Positions 7,360 through 16,929 of a DNA stretch of 64,000 bases are shown piece after piece. This stretch comes from Defluviimonas aquaemixtae (GTDB lineage: Bacteria > Pseudomonadota > Alphaproteobacteria > Rhodobacterales > Rhodobacteraceae). The DNA lies in the NCBI RefSeq assembly GCF_900302475.1, contig NZ_OMOQ01000002.1:186001-250000 (forward strand), read 5' to 3'. Under the pieces are notes generated by a model, which saw only the letters and a list, made by a program, of their open reading frames with translations, was not told where the DNA came from and ran no database searches. Position 1 is the first letter of the stretch; the number at the start of each line of letters is the position of its first letter. The translations under genes and the position numbers were made by a program.

Positions 7360-7875
7360 ATGCAAGCCACCGCCAGAGATTCCGCGCTGTCACTGACGCT
7401 GCCGAACGCGGCAGCCACTGCTGCTCTTGCAGAACGTCTGTCGCCGGAACTCCGATCAGGAGACGTCATACTTGTTCAAGGGCCGATCGGGGCGGGAAAG
7501 TCTCACTTCTGTCGCAGCCTCATCACCGCGCGCCTGGCAGCGCTCGGTCGTGCGGAAGACATCCCCTCGCCAACGTTCACTCTCGTCCAGACCTACGATT
7601 TGGACGGTATCGAGATATGGCACTGCGATCTCTATCGGCTCGGCTTGTCCGACGATCTCGCCGAGCTTGGTCTTGATGAGGCGTTCGAGACCGCGATCTG
7701 CCTTGTCGAATGGCCCGACAGGTTAGGCGATCGCGCACCTTCCGATGCGCTCACCTTGTCGCTCGTCCCAGATTCCGCCGGAGAAGCGCGCGAAGCGCAG
7801 CTTTCATCGACGGCGCCCCGCTGGCACCCCGTTATTGCCGGACTTTCGAACATGGCCGGAGAACTGGATGACTGA
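7360..7875 (+). CDS. tsaE: tRNA threonylcarbamoyladenosine biosynthesis ATPase TsaE
   Basis: The product of 171 residues is the ATPase subunit of the TsaBDE complex that makes the t6A37 base in ANN-decoding tRNAs. Diagnostic features are the Walker A loop GPIGAGKS at 41-48, the SPTFTLVQTY strand and the WHCDLYRL motif. The start ATG 7360 gives the usual family length; upstream in-frame starts overlap the PAS gene. The last 8 bases overlap amgK, which points to translational coupling in a run tsaE-amgK-murU-addB-addA. Confidence 0.93.
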   Translation: MQATARDSALSLTLPNAAATAALAERLSPELRSGDVILVQGPIGAGKSHFCRSLITARLAALGRAEDIPSPTFTLVQTYDLDGIEIWHCDLYRLGLSDDLAELGLDEAFETAICLVEWPDRLGDRAPSDALTLSLVPDSAGEAREAQLSSTAPRWHPVIAGLSNMAGELDD

Positions 7876-8887
7876 GGTGACGGAGCGCTGCGCGGCCTTC
7901 CTGTCGCATGCGGGCTGGGGCTGCGCGGAGCGGCAGGCGCTCGCCGGAGACGCATCTACGCGCCGGTACGAGCGCCTGGTGCAGAACGGCGAAAGCGCGG
8001 TACTCATGATCGCTCCTCCGGATAGCGGCGCGAGCACCCGCGACTTTGCACGGATGGCGACGTGGCTGCGCGAGCGCTGCTACTCGCCTCCTGCCCTATT
8101 GGCGGAAGATCACGTCTACGGGTTGCTACTTCTCGAGGACTTGGGCGATGCGCTGATCGCGCGCTTAATCGAGGACGATCCCAGACGTCAGCCGCAATTC
8201 TACTCCGCCGCAACCGACTTCTTGAGCGATCTGCGCCGCCACTCCACCCCCGAATTCGTCAAACCACTTGACGGCGCGGCGCTCGGGGCGCTCGTCGCAC
8301 TGGTACCGCGATGGTACCTGCCCGGAGTTGGAGAGGCGCAGAACAGCGCTGCAAACGCGTTGCCGGAAGTGGTCGAGGCGGAGTACGAGCGGATCTCAAC
8401 CGGTCCGCTGATCACGTCGCTTCGCGATTTCCACTCGGAGAACCTGATCTGGCTACCGGACCGAACCGGCTTGGCTCGGCTTGGGCTTCTGGACTTCCAG
8501 GACGCAGTGGCGGCGCATCCCGCCTATGATCTCGTCTCGCTTCTTCAGGACGCCCGCCGCGATGTGCCGGAAGAGATCGAACTGAATATGGTCGGCCGCT
8601 ATGTCGAAGCCAACGGGGAGGATCCCGAACGCTTCGGCGCAATCTATTCCCTGCTAGGCGCGCAGCGCGCGCTTCGCATCATCGGGATATTCGCGCGCCT
8701 CTCCTTGCATCGCGGAAAGCCGCGCTATCTCGCCCACATTCCGCGTGTCTGGCGTTACCTCATGCGCAATCTCGCCCATAAGTCGCTGGAGCGGTTGGCC
8801 GCAGCGGTGAGCGAGGGGCTTCCTGAACCCACGCCCGAGCGCATTCGCAGGATCGAGGATCAATGCGGCAAGCACCCGACGCCCTGA
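7868..8887 (+). CDS. amgK: N-acetylmuramate/N-acetylglucosamine kinase AmgK
   Basis: The product of 339 residues is an aminoglycoside-phosphotransferase-fold kinase. The N-lobe contains the GDASTRRYERL loop, the catalytic loop is LRDFHSENLIW and the DFG-like metal motif is GLLDFQDA. AmgK phosphorylates the anomeric carbon of free MurNAc or GlcNAc, the first step of the peptidoglycan recycling bypass that avoids de novo UDP-MurNAc synthesis (the fosfomycin target MurA). Identification rests on the family plus the directly overlapping murU (25 bases). Start ATG 7868 sits inside the end of tsaE. Confidence 0.92.
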   Translation: MTEVTERCAAFLSHAGWGCAERQALAGDASTRRYERLVQNGESAVLMIAPPDSGASTRDFARMATWLRERCYSPPALLAEDHVYGLLLLEDLGDALIARLIEDDPRRQPQFYSAATDFLSDLRRHSTPEFVKPLDGAALGALVALVPRWYLPGVGEAQNSAANALPEVVEAEYERISTGPLITSLRDFHSENLIWLPDRTGLARLGLLDFQDAVAAHPAYDLVSLLQDARRDVPEEIELNMVGRYVEANGEDPERFGAIYSLLGAQRALRIIGIFARLSLHRGKPRYLAHIPRVWRYLMRNLAHKSLERLAAAVSEGLPEPTPERIRRIEDQCGKHPTP

Positions 8888-9561
8888 TGCTGTTTGCCGC
8901 CGGGCTTGGCACCCGGATGGGCGCGCTTTCGGCCTCGCGGCCGAAGCCGTTGGTAGAGGTTGCGGGGCGGCCATTGCTCGACCATGCGCTGATGCAGGCG
9001 GATGCGGCGGGGATTGGCCGGATCGTAATCAATCTCCACTATCTGCCAGAGCAGATTCGCGCGCATCTTGCAGATCGCAGCGATCTCTTGTTTTCGGACG
9101 AAACAGAGACGGTTCTAGAAACCGGTGGCGGGCTGAAAAATGCGTTGCCGGTCCTCGGGCCGGGGCCTGTATTCACACTCAATACCGACGCGGTCTGGAC
9201 CGGCGCCAATCCGCTAGGCGAACTTCGTGCTGCCTGGGATCCGGCATCGATGGATGCGCTGCTATTGCTCGTGCCGAAGGACAGCGCGATCGGTCACGTT
9301 GGAGCAGGTGACTTCGATCTAAGCCGCCATGGCCGACTGACACGTGGCCGGGCGTTCGTGTACACCGGGGCGCAGATCCTCAATCCCGCGGGGCTCGCTG
9401 CAATCGAAGAGACCGCCTTTTCGCTCAACGTACTTTGGGATCGGATGCTGGCCGAAGGGCGGCTCTTCGGCATCGTACATCAGGGGCACTGGTGCGACGT
9501 CGGACGGCCCGAGTCGATTGCTCTTGCCGAAACGCTTATTCGGGAGGGCGGCAATGTTTGA
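8863..9561 (+). CDS. murU: N-acetylmuramate alpha-1-phosphate uridylyltransferase MurU
   Basis: The product of 232 residues is a nucleotidyltransferase with the signature LFAAGLGTRMGALSASRPKP near the N-terminus, a metal-binding aspartate in TLNTDAVW and the ETGGGLKNAL loop. MurU converts MurNAc-1-phosphate to UDP-MurNAc, directly downstream of AmgK in the recycling pathway. It overlaps amgK by 25 bases and addB by 8, so all three are likely on one mRNA. Confidence 0.93.
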   Translation: MRQAPDALMLFAAGLGTRMGALSASRPKPLVEVAGRPLLDHALMQADAAGIGRIVINLHYLPEQIRAHLADRSDLLFSDETETVLETGGGLKNALPVLGPGPVFTLNTDAVWTGANPLGELRAAWDPASMDALLLLVPKDSAIGHVGAGDFDLSRHGRLTRGRAFVYTGAQILNPAGLAAIEETAFSLNVLWDRMLAEGRLFGIVHQGHWCDVGRPESIALAETLIREGGNV

Positions 9562-12508
9562 GCCGCAGGACAGCCCGCGGCTTTTCGGCATGCCGCCGGG
9601 GACCGACTTTCCGCGCGCGGTCGTCCGCGGAATTGTCGAACGCATGGATGGGGCGGCAGCCGAGGCGACGGCCCGCGTCACGCTCTACGTCAATTCTGCG
9701 CGCATGCTTCGAAGTGTCCGCACCGCCTTCGACGCTCACGGCGCGCGCTTCTTGCCGCGGCTGCGGCTCGTGACAGACCTGGGCCGGGACCCGATGGCCG
9801 GTCTTCCGGCTGCCGTACCGCCGCTGCGGCGGCGGCTACAACTTTCAAGGCTCATCAAGCGCCTGGTGGTGCATGAGCCAGATATCGCCGCTGACACCAC
9901 CATCTATGACTTAGCCGACAGTCTTGCACGGCTGATCGACGAGATGCACGGCGAAGGCGTCAGTCCCGACGCGTTCGAGGCCTCCGAGGTTGCAGAGAAC
10001 CACGCCGCTCACTGGGAACGCAGCCTGGCATTTCTTCGGATCGTCGCGCCCTACTTCGGACTGGACGCCCCACCCGATGTAGAAGCACGCCAACGCCAGG
10101 TGATCGAATCCTTGGCGCGACGCTGGACTGATGAACCCGTGACCGATCCTGTTATCGTGGCCGGCTCCACCGGATCGCGCGGGGCGACGGCGGCGTTCAT
10201 GCGAGCGGTCGCGAACTTGCCTCAAGGCGCGGTCGTTCTGCCGGGCGTCGATTTCGAGATGCCGCAGAGAGCCTGGGACAGCCTATCGTCGGGGCCGATA
10301 CCGGGCGAGGATCATCCGCAATACCGCTTCCTGCACCTGACTAGGCGGATGGGAACGACGCCCGATTCTATTCGCATATGGTCGGACGACACTGCGCCCG
10401 ATCCGGCGCGGAACCGGCTCATCTCGCTCGCGCTAAGGCCTGCGCCTGTGACTGACCAATGGATTGAGGATGGCGCCGCTCTCGGCGCGCTCACTCCGAT
10501 GGTCCAGGGACTGACGCTGATTGAGGCCGGATCTCCGCGAGAGGAGGCGCAGGCCATCGCCGTCTGCCTGCGCGATGCGGCAGAAACAGGCTGCACGGCC
10601 GCTCTGATCACGCCGGATCGGATGCTGACGCGGCGGGTCGCCGCGGCGCTCGACCGCTGGGGCATCGTTCCCGACGACAGCGCGGGCGAGCCGCTATCGC
10701 AATCGGCGCCGGGGCGATTTCTGCGCCATACGGCAGAGCTTCTCGGCGCTCGTCTTTCAACCGAGGCGCTGCTCGTGCTTCTGAAGCATCCGCTTACGTC
10801 AACCGGCGCGGATACGCGCGGCGACCATTTGCGTTTCACCCGAGATCTGGAATTGCGACTGCGACGCTATGGACCCGCTTTCCCGACGCCTGGAGATCTG
10901 ATGGTCTGGGCGAAGGCGCATGGCGAGGGGGAGCGCATCACTTGGGCAGAGTGGCTCGGCCAGGTGTTCTGGGCTGTCGAGGGTGTCGGTGAACGGCCAC
11001 TGCCCGAAATAGCAGAAACGCATTTGACGCTTTGCGAAGACCTTGCGGCGGGACCTGGGGGCCAGCGTTCGGCAAGCAAGCTTTGGCGCAAGGAGGCAGG
11101 ACGCGCCGCGCGCGCCAAGATGGAGGAAATCCGGCGGGAGGCTAGCCACGGCGGCACGTTTCGGCCGCACGAATATGCCGATCTGGTCGGTGCTCTGCTT
11201 CGCGACGGATCTGTCCGGCGCACCGAGCGCACGCATCCGAACATCATGATCTGGGGAAGGCTCGAGGCGCGCGTCCAAGGCGCGGACCTCGTGATTCTCG
11301 CGGGCCTCAACGATGGGGTCTGGCCGGAAAACCCTGCTCCGGATCCCTGGCTCTCGCGGCAGATGAGGCTGAAGGCGGGTCTTCTGTTGCCCGAACGGCG
11401 TGTCGGTCTATCCGCACACGACTTTCAGCAGGCCGCCGGCGCGCGCCGGGTGATCCTGTCCCGCGCCATCCGCGACGCCGAAGCGCAGACCGTCCCGTCG
11501 CGCTGGCTTGTCCGGCTTACCAATCTCCTGAACGGCCTGCCTGTCTCAGGGGGCACGGAAGCGCTGGCTTTGATGCGCGCGCGCGGCAAAGCGTGGCTCG
11601 AAATCGGGCGAGCCGTCGATCTGCCGTGTCGGGAACACCGGGCGAAGAAGGCGCCCCGCCCCGCCCCGCGCCCGCCAATCGAAGCACGTCCGACAGCGCT
11701 TCCGGTAACCGCGATTCAGCAACTGATTCGCGACCCCTACGCGGTCTATGCTGAGCGCATCCTGCGCCTCCGTCCGCTCGACCCGCTACGTGCAGCGCCT
11801 GACGCGCGGCTGCGCGGAAAGGTGTTGCACGAAATCGTCGAGTCTTTCATCCGCGATCGCCCCGCGAGTGAAGGCCTCGCCGAAGCGCGCGCGCGGCTGT
11901 TGGCGCTGGCACAGGCGAAGCTCGCCGAGGACATTCCCTGGCCCAGCGCCCAGCGATTGTGGCTGAGCCGCCTTTCGCGGATTGCCGACACATTTCTGAC
12001 GTCCGAGCTCGCGCGCCAGGAGCTTGGCGTGCCGTTTCTTCTTGAAGAAAAAGGCTCTATTTCACTTGAGAATTTGGTTTTCACGTTGATTGCCAAGCCG
12101 GACCGGATCGATCTTCTCAATGACGGCCGTGTGCATATCTTCGACTATAAGACCGGTGCGCCACCCTCAGACAAAAAACAGCGGGTCTTCGACAAGCAAC
12201 TCCTGCTAGAAGCGGCGATGGCGGAACGTGGCGCCTTCGCTGAGCTTGGTCCAAGGGAGGTGGCAGGCACCACCTACATCCATCTCGGTGGTGACGGCGG
12301 CGAGCGGCCGGGCATCGAGGGCGACGGGCTGGTAGAGCAGACATGGGTGGAACTGCACCGGCTGATCGGCAGGTACGGCCAGCCGCAGACCGGTTACATC
12401 TCCCGCCGCGCGGTGTTCGAAATCCGCCATCGCGGCGACTACGACCACCTCGCACGTTTCGGCGAATGGATGGCAGGCGACAAATCCGAACCGGAGGACG
12501 TCGGTTGA
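9554..12508 (+). CDS. addB: Double-strand break repair protein AddB
   Basis: The product of 984 residues is the AddB subunit of the AddAB helicase-nuclease, which resects double-strand ends and loads RecA after Chi recognition. It starts at ATG 9554 (MFEPQDSPRLFGMPPG), typical of alphaproteobacterial AddB. The degenerate helicase half includes a Walker-like GSTGSRGATAAF, and the C-terminal PD-(D/E)XK nuclease is marked by VHIFDYKTGAPP. The helicase/nuclease partner addA overlaps it by 4 bases. I see only an isolated cysteine near the nuclease, so the four-cysteine iron-sulfur clasp known from Bacillus AddB appears to be missing. Confidence 0.95.
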   Translation: MFEPQDSPRLFGMPPGTDFPRAVVRGIVERMDGAAAEATARVTLYVNSARMLRSVRTAFDAHGARFLPRLRLVTDLGRDPMAGLPAAVPPLRRRLQLSRLIKRLVVHEPDIAADTTIYDLADSLARLIDEMHGEGVSPDAFEASEVAENHAAHWERSLAFLRIVAPYFGLDAPPDVEARQRQVIESLARRWTDEPVTDPVIVAGSTGSRGATAAFMRAVANLPQGAVVLPGVDFEMPQRAWDSLSSGPIPGEDHPQYRFLHLTRRMGTTPDSIRIWSDDTAPDPARNRLISLALRPAPVTDQWIEDGAALGALTPMVQGLTLIEAGSPREEAQAIAVCLRDAAETGCTAALITPDRMLTRRVAAALDRWGIVPDDSAGEPLSQSAPGRFLRHTAELLGARLSTEALLVLLKHPLTSTGADTRGDHLRFTRDLELRLRRYGPAFPTPGDLMVWAKAHGEGERITWAEWLGQVFWAVEGVGERPLPEIAETHLTLCEDLAAGPGGQRSASKLWRKEAGRAARAKMEEIRREASHGGTFRPHEYADLVGALLRDGSVRRTERTHPNIMIWGRLEARVQGADLVILAGLNDGVWPENPAPDPWLSRQMRLKAGLLLPERRVGLSAHDFQQAAGARRVILSRAIRDAEAQTVPSRWLVRLTNLLNGLPVSGGTEALALMRARGKAWLEIGRAVDLPCREHRAKKAPRPAPRPPIEARPTALPVTAIQQLIRDPYAVYAERILRLRPLDPLRAAPDARLRGKVLHEIVESFIRDRPASEGLAEARARLLALAQAKLAEDIPWPSAQRLWLSRLSRIADTFLTSELARQELGVPFLLEEKGSISLENLVFTLIAKPDRIDLLNDGRVHIFDYKTGAPPSDKKQRVFDKQLLLEAAMAERGAFAELGPREVAGTTYIHLGGDGGERPGIEGDGLVEQTWVELHRLIGRYGQPQTGYISRRAVFEIRHRGDYDHLARFGEWMAGDKSEPEDVG

Positions 12509-15500
12509 ACCGCAACGACGCGAGCCAAAACCAGATCCGCGCCGCCGATCCGGCGCAGTCAATCTGGCTGTCGGCCAATGCCGGGTCCGGCAAGACACGC
12601 GTGCTGATCGACCGGGTGGCACGGCTTCTGCTCGGCGGGACAGAACCTCAGCGCATTCTGTGCCTCACCTACACCAAGGCAGCGGCCAGCGAGATGCAGA
12701 ACCGCCTGTTCGACCGGCTGGGCAACTGGGCAATGCTGCCGGAGTCAGAGTTGAACGAAGCACTGCGTGACCTCGGAGTCGAAGATCGTATCAATGCGGA
12801 GACACTGGCGGGGGCCCGCAGGCTCTTTGCGCGCGCGATCGAGACGCCGGGAGGGCTGAAGATCCAAACGATCCATTCGTTCTGCGCCGCTATCCTGCGC
12901 CGCTTCCCGCTCGAAGCGCGGGTTTCTCCGAACTTTTCCGAACTCGACGATCGCGCCGCGCGGCTGATGCGCCAGGACATCGTCGAGGAAATCGCGGCGG
13001 GACCGGACGCCACGGTGTTTGATGCTCTGGCCACGCATGGCCTATCCGAGGACCTGATGCCATTTCTGGGCGAAATCTGCCGAAACAGAGACTATTTTTC
13101 CGAGGAACTTTCACGCAGTGAAGCTCTCGCCATGTTCAGTTTAAGTGAGGGTTTTGATGACAAAGCGGCCTACAAGTCCGCTTTCGAGGGCGGCGAATCC
13201 GCGCTGATCGACGAGGTGGCGCCGATCCTTGAGTTGCAAAGCAAGACGATGGTCGAGCTTGCTGCGACGTTGCGGAACATCGAGCCATGCTTGCGGCCTG
13301 AAGAAGCATTCTACGCGCTTCGCGAGGTCTTCCTTTACCGCAAGGACGGACGCTTCCGGGCGGAGGCCAAGACCGCCAGCGTCCCCACGAAGAAGGCGCA
13401 GGAGGCGCTTGGGCCACTGCTCGGCGAGTTCCACGCGCTGATGGCGCGCGTGGCGGAAGCTCAAGATAAGCTCTACTCGCTCACTGCCGCCGAGCGGACC
13501 TATGCTCTTCATCGCTTCGCCCGCGTCTTCCTGCCGCTTTACGAGGAGCGCAAAGCGCGGTCCGGCAGGCTCGACTTCGACGACCTCATCACACGGTCTG
13601 CGGCGCTATTGTCCGACCGGCTGGCGACCTCCTGGGTTCTCTACAAGCTCGACGGCGGGATCGACCACATTCTCGTCGACGAGGCGCAGGATACGAGTCC
13701 GCAGCAATGGAAGGTCATCGAGCGACTGGCGGAGGAGTTTACGGCAGGCGAGGGCGCGGGGGGAAAAGAACGGACGGTTTTCGTCGTCGGCGACATGAAG
13801 CAGTCAATCTACTCTTTCCAGGGTGCCGACCTGCGCGCTTTCGAGGCCATGCGCGACCATTTTCGGGCTAAGTATGAGGGTATTGCGACGCCTTTTCAGG
13901 AGCGTCTACTCACGCATTCCTTCCGCTCGTCCGAGGCAATTCTGAAAGCCGTCGATCTGACCTTCGACGAACGTGTCAATCGTGGACTTGGGGGGCCGCT
14001 GAAACATGTGGCCTTCCGCACGGACCTGCCCGGCCGCGTCGACCTTTGGGAAGCCGTGCCAAGGGCGGAGAAGCCTGAAGAGAGGGAGTGGTTCGATCCG
14101 GTCGACCTTTTGCCCGACGATCATCACACCGTGATCCTCGCAAACCGGATCGCGGTCGAAATACGCCGGATGATCGATGCCGGCACCCGTATTTCGACCC
14201 GCGACGGCGAGAAGACACTTGACGAAGGCGACATCGTGATCCTCGTCCAGCGCCGGTCGGAGCTGTTTCACGAAATCATCCGCGCTTGTAAGGCGGCGGG
14301 ACTTGAGATCGCCGGCGCGGACCGCTTGCGACTGGGCGGAGAACTCGCTGTGCGCGACATCGCGGCGCTCATGAACTTCCTCGCAACGCCCGAGGACGAT
14401 CTGTCGCTCGCCGCCGCGCTGAGATCGCCGCTTTTCGGCTGGAGCGAGGGGCAGCTTTACAGCTTGGCGCAGGGTAGGGGCGAAGGGGTGTATCTCTGGT
14501 CTGCACTGCGAGAGAAATCGCAGGAACATGCGGAAACCCTTCGCATTCTCGACGATCTCCGGGGCCAGGCGGATTTCCTCAGGCCTTACGACCTGATCGA
14601 GCGGCTGCTCACACGGCACGACGGGCGGCGTCGGCTCATCGGTCGGCTTGGACAGGAAGCCGAGGACGGGATCGATGCTCTTCTCGCCCAGGCCCTGGCA
14701 TTCGAGCAATCCGAAGTGCCAAGCCTGACGGGTTTCATCGTTTGGATGGAAACCGATGACGTCGAAGTGAAAAGGAGGCTCGATTCCGCCTCGAAGGCGG
14801 TCCGCGTCATGACCGTGCACGGTGCGAAGGGTCTCGAGGCGCCCGTTGTCTTCCTTCCTGACACGGCCAAGCCACGCAACGACATTCGCGAGGAAATCTA
14901 CAGAATCAACGACCAGGCCGTCTGGCGAACCCGCACCGATGAAAGTCCCGAAATCATCGCCGAAGAACGCGCAGCCTTGAAGATGCAGCAGGAGGAGGAG
15001 CGGATGCGCCTTCTTTATGTGGCGATGACACGGGCAGAGGTCTGGCTGATCACCTGCGGCGCGGGCGAGATGGGGGAGGGAACCGAGAGCTGGTACCGTC
15101 TCGTCGAGGCGGGGCTTGAGAAGGCAGGCGCAGCGCGGCGGAGTCCGGACGGGTCCGAGTTCGAGTTCGGACCGGGCCTTCGGCTCGAACACGGCAACTG
15201 GCCTGCACCGATGAAAGTCGAGAGCGTGGCGCCCAGGGCTGCGCAGGATCTTCCTGGCTGGATTGCGACGCCCGCGCCAACCCCGCCGGCGCCCGATACG
15301 GCGCTTTCGCCCTCTGCCCTTGGCGGCGCAAAGGCGTTGCCGGGCGAGGAGGGGCTCGACGAAGACAGTGCGAAGCGGCGCGGTACGCGACTTCATGCGC
15401 TGCTGGAGCATCTGCCGCTTTGGCGCGAAGCGGACTGGCCTGCGACGGCCGAGGCGCTTTTGGCCACAGGAGAGGACCCGGCCGGACCGGATGATGCCGC

Positions 15501-15885
15501 CGAACTGCTCGCGGAAGCGCGCGGCGTGCTCCTGTCCGAGGACATGAATCCGTTCCTCGTCCCCGGGGCGCTAGCCGAGGTGGAGATTGCGGCGCCCGTC
15601 GCCGAGTTGTCCGGTCGCGTTCTGCATGGAACGATCGACCGGCTTCTCGTGACTGCAGACCGGGTCGTCGCGGTCGATTACAAGTCAAACGCCATTGTCC
15701 CGGCGCGGCCCGAAGACGTGCCGGACGGCATTCTGAGGCAGATGGGGGCCTACGCTGCGATGCTCGGCCAGATCTATCCCGACCGCCCGATCGAGACCGC
15801 GATCCTCTGGACGCGGACCGGACGCCTCATGCCGCTGCCTCCCGATATCGTGAGGGCGGCACTTCGATCCACTACCATCCCTTGA
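12505..15885 (+). CDS. addA: Double-strand break repair helicase AddA
   Basis: The product of 1126 residues is a UvrD-type helicase fused to a RecB-family nuclease. Visible motifs are Walker A SANAGSGKTRVLI near residue 25, the TIHSFCAAILR motif, DEAQDTS, VGDMKQSIYSFQGA, the VMTVHGAKGLEAP motif V region, and the C-terminal nuclease VVAVDYKSN. I chose a TTG start at 12505 because it sits in a TTGA overlap with the addB stop and has GGAGG 8 bases upstream; the frame upstream is antisense-free but overlaps addB. It forms the heterodimer with AddB. Confidence 0.95.
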   Translation: MNRNDASQNQIRAADPAQSIWLSANAGSGKTRVLIDRVARLLLGGTEPQRILCLTYTKAAASEMQNRLFDRLGNWAMLPESELNEALRDLGVEDRINAETLAGARRLFARAIETPGGLKIQTIHSFCAAILRRFPLEARVSPNFSELDDRAARLMRQDIVEEIAAGPDATVFDALATHGLSEDLMPFLGEICRNRDYFSEELSRSEALAMFSLSEGFDDKAAYKSAFEGGESALIDEVAPILELQSKTMVELAATLRNIEPCLRPEEAFYALREVFLYRKDGRFRAEAKTASVPTKKAQEALGPLLGEFHALMARVAEAQDKLYSLTAAERTYALHRFARVFLPLYEERKARSGRLDFDDLITRSAALLSDRLATSWVLYKLDGGIDHILVDEAQDTSPQQWKVIERLAEEFTAGEGAGGKERTVFVVGDMKQSIYSFQGADLRAFEAMRDHFRAKYEGIATPFQERLLTHSFRSSEAILKAVDLTFDERVNRGLGGPLKHVAFRTDLPGRVDLWEAVPRAEKPEEREWFDPVDLLPDDHHTVILANRIAVEIRRMIDAGTRISTRDGEKTLDEGDIVILVQRRSELFHEIIRACKAAGLEIAGADRLRLGGELAVRDIAALMNFLATPEDDLSLAAALRSPLFGWSEGQLYSLAQGRGEGVYLWSALREKSQEHAETLRILDDLRGQADFLRPYDLIERLLTRHDGRRRLIGRLGQEAEDGIDALLAQALAFEQSEVPSLTGFIVWMETDDVEVKRRLDSASKAVRVMTVHGAKGLEAPVVFLPDTAKPRNDIREEIYRINDQAVWRTRTDESPEIIAEERAALKMQQEEERMRLLYVAMTRAEVWLITCGAGEMGEGTESWYRLVEAGLEKAGAARRSPDGSEFEFGPGLRLEHGNWPAPMKVESVAPRAAQDLPGWIATPAPTPPAPDTALSPSALGGAKALPGEEGLDEDSAKRRGTRLHALLEHLPLWREADWPATAEALLATGEDPAGPDDAAELLAEARGVLLSEDMNPFLVPGALAEVEIAAPVAELSGRVLHGTIDRLLVTADRVVAVDYKSNAIVPARPEDVPDGILRQMGAYAAMLGQIYPDRPIETAILWTRTGRLMPLPPDIVRAALRSTTIP

Positions 15886-15942
15886 CGCCGTTCGGGCTCG
15901 ACCATACCTTTCGCGCAACGCTTCACGCACTGGAGACTGCCC

Positions 15943-16263
15943 ATGGCCACCGTTCCCGTTACCGACGCCACTTTTGACAACGAAGTCCGCCAATCGCCGA
16001 TCCCGGTCGTCGTGGACTTCTGGGCCGAATGGTGCGGCCCCTGCAAGCAGATCGGCCCCGCGCTTGAAGAGCTTTCCGCTCAGTTCGAAGGCAAGGTGAA
16101 GATCGTGAAGGTTAACGTGGACGAGAACCCCGATTCGCCGGCGCAGATGGGCGTGCGCGGCATTCCGGCACTGTTCATGTTCAAGGACGGGCAGATCGTT
16201 TCGAACAAGGTCGGCGCAGCGCCGAAAGCGGCGCTTCAGAGTTGGATCGAGTCGGCGATCTGA
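15943..16263 (+). CDS. trxA: Thioredoxin
   Basis: The product of 106 residues is a classical cytoplasmic thioredoxin with the redox pair C31 and C34 in WAEWCGPCK and the cis-proline region [12 protein letters not shown]. It reduces protein disulfides and supplies electrons to ribonucleotide reductase and MsrA. It follows addA by 57 bp and is followed by a strong terminator, which marks the end of the tsaE-to-trxA run; trxA probably also has its own promoter. Confidence 0.97.
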   Translation: MATVPVTDATFDNEVRQSPIPVVVDFWAEWCGPCKQIGPALEELSAQFEGKVKIVKVNVDENPDSPAQMGVRGIPALFMFKDGQIVSNKVGAAPKAALQSWIESAI

Positions 16264-16287
16264 GGCAGTTCTTCCACATCGAGCACG

Positions 16288-16309
16288 GGGCGCCTTCGGG
16301 CGCCCTTTT
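16288..16309 (+). terminator. Rho-independent terminator after trxA
   Basis: A perfect 7-bp stem GGGCGCC / GGCGCCC closes a TTCG tetraloop and is followed by four T. It lies 24 bases after the trxA stop. Confidence 0.85.
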
Positions 16310-16371
16310 GCTGCGCCGGTTGCGGCCGGTGGGCGGCAAGGCCATATAGGGCCGGACGAACGGAGGGTTTG

Positions 16372-16929
16372 ATGGCAGACGAGACATTTCCCGGCTGGCA
16401 TGGCACGACGATCATCGGCGTCCGGCGCGGCGGCGAGGTGGTGGTGGCGGGCGACGGTCAGGTGAGCCTGGGTCAGACTGTCATCAAGGGCACTGCGAAG
16501 AAGGTCCGGCGTCTCGCGCCCGGCGGACAGGACGTTGTCGTCGGGTTTGCGGGCTCGACGGCGGATGCTTTCACTCTGCTTGATCGCCTCGAGAAGAAAC
16601 TCGAGGCTGCGCCCGGTCAGCTCACTCGCGCCTGCGTGGAGCTTGCCAAGGACTGGCGAACCGACAAGTATCTGCAGAAGCTCGAAGCCATGCTGATTGT
16701 CACCGACGGCAAGACGCTTCTCGTCGTGACCGGCGCGGGCGATGTGCTTGAACCCGAACATGACGTCGCCGCCATCGGCTCGGGCGGCAATTTCGCGCTG
16801 GCCGCGGCGCGCGGGCTGATGGAAACCGATCTGTCCGCCGAAGACGTCGCCAAGAAGGCAATGGCCATCGCCGCCGAAATCTGCGTTTACACGAACGGCA
16901 ACCTGACGTTGGAAACCATCCGTGCCTGA
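16372..16929 (+). CDS. hslV: ATP-dependent protease peptidase subunit HslV (ClpQ)
   Basis: The product of 185 residues is the proteasome-like peptidase of the HslVU complex. The N-terminal catalytic threonine follows a short propeptide ([10 protein letters not shown], cleavage before the T pair at residue 12), and [14 protein letters not shown] is the conserved core. Start ATG 16372 has CGGAGGG 6 bases upstream. Its partner hslU is not adjacent: a membrane protein gene and an antisense DM13 gene separate them by about 1.7 kb. Confidence 0.96.
   Translation: MADETFPGWHGTTIIGVRRGGEVVVAGDGQVSLGQTVIKGTAKKVRRLAPGGQDVVVGFAGSTADAFTLLDRLEKKLEAAPGQLTRACVELAKDWRTDKYLQKLEAMLIVTDGKTLLVVTGAGDVLEPEHDVAAIGSGGNFALAAARGLMETDLSAEDVAKKAMAIAAEICVYTNGNLTLETIRA

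Noticed and set aside
13906..15411. Long minus-strand open frame of about 500 codons antisense to addA
   Set aside because: It is a shadow of the GC-rich addA frame and its translation shows no domain or ribosome-binding site.
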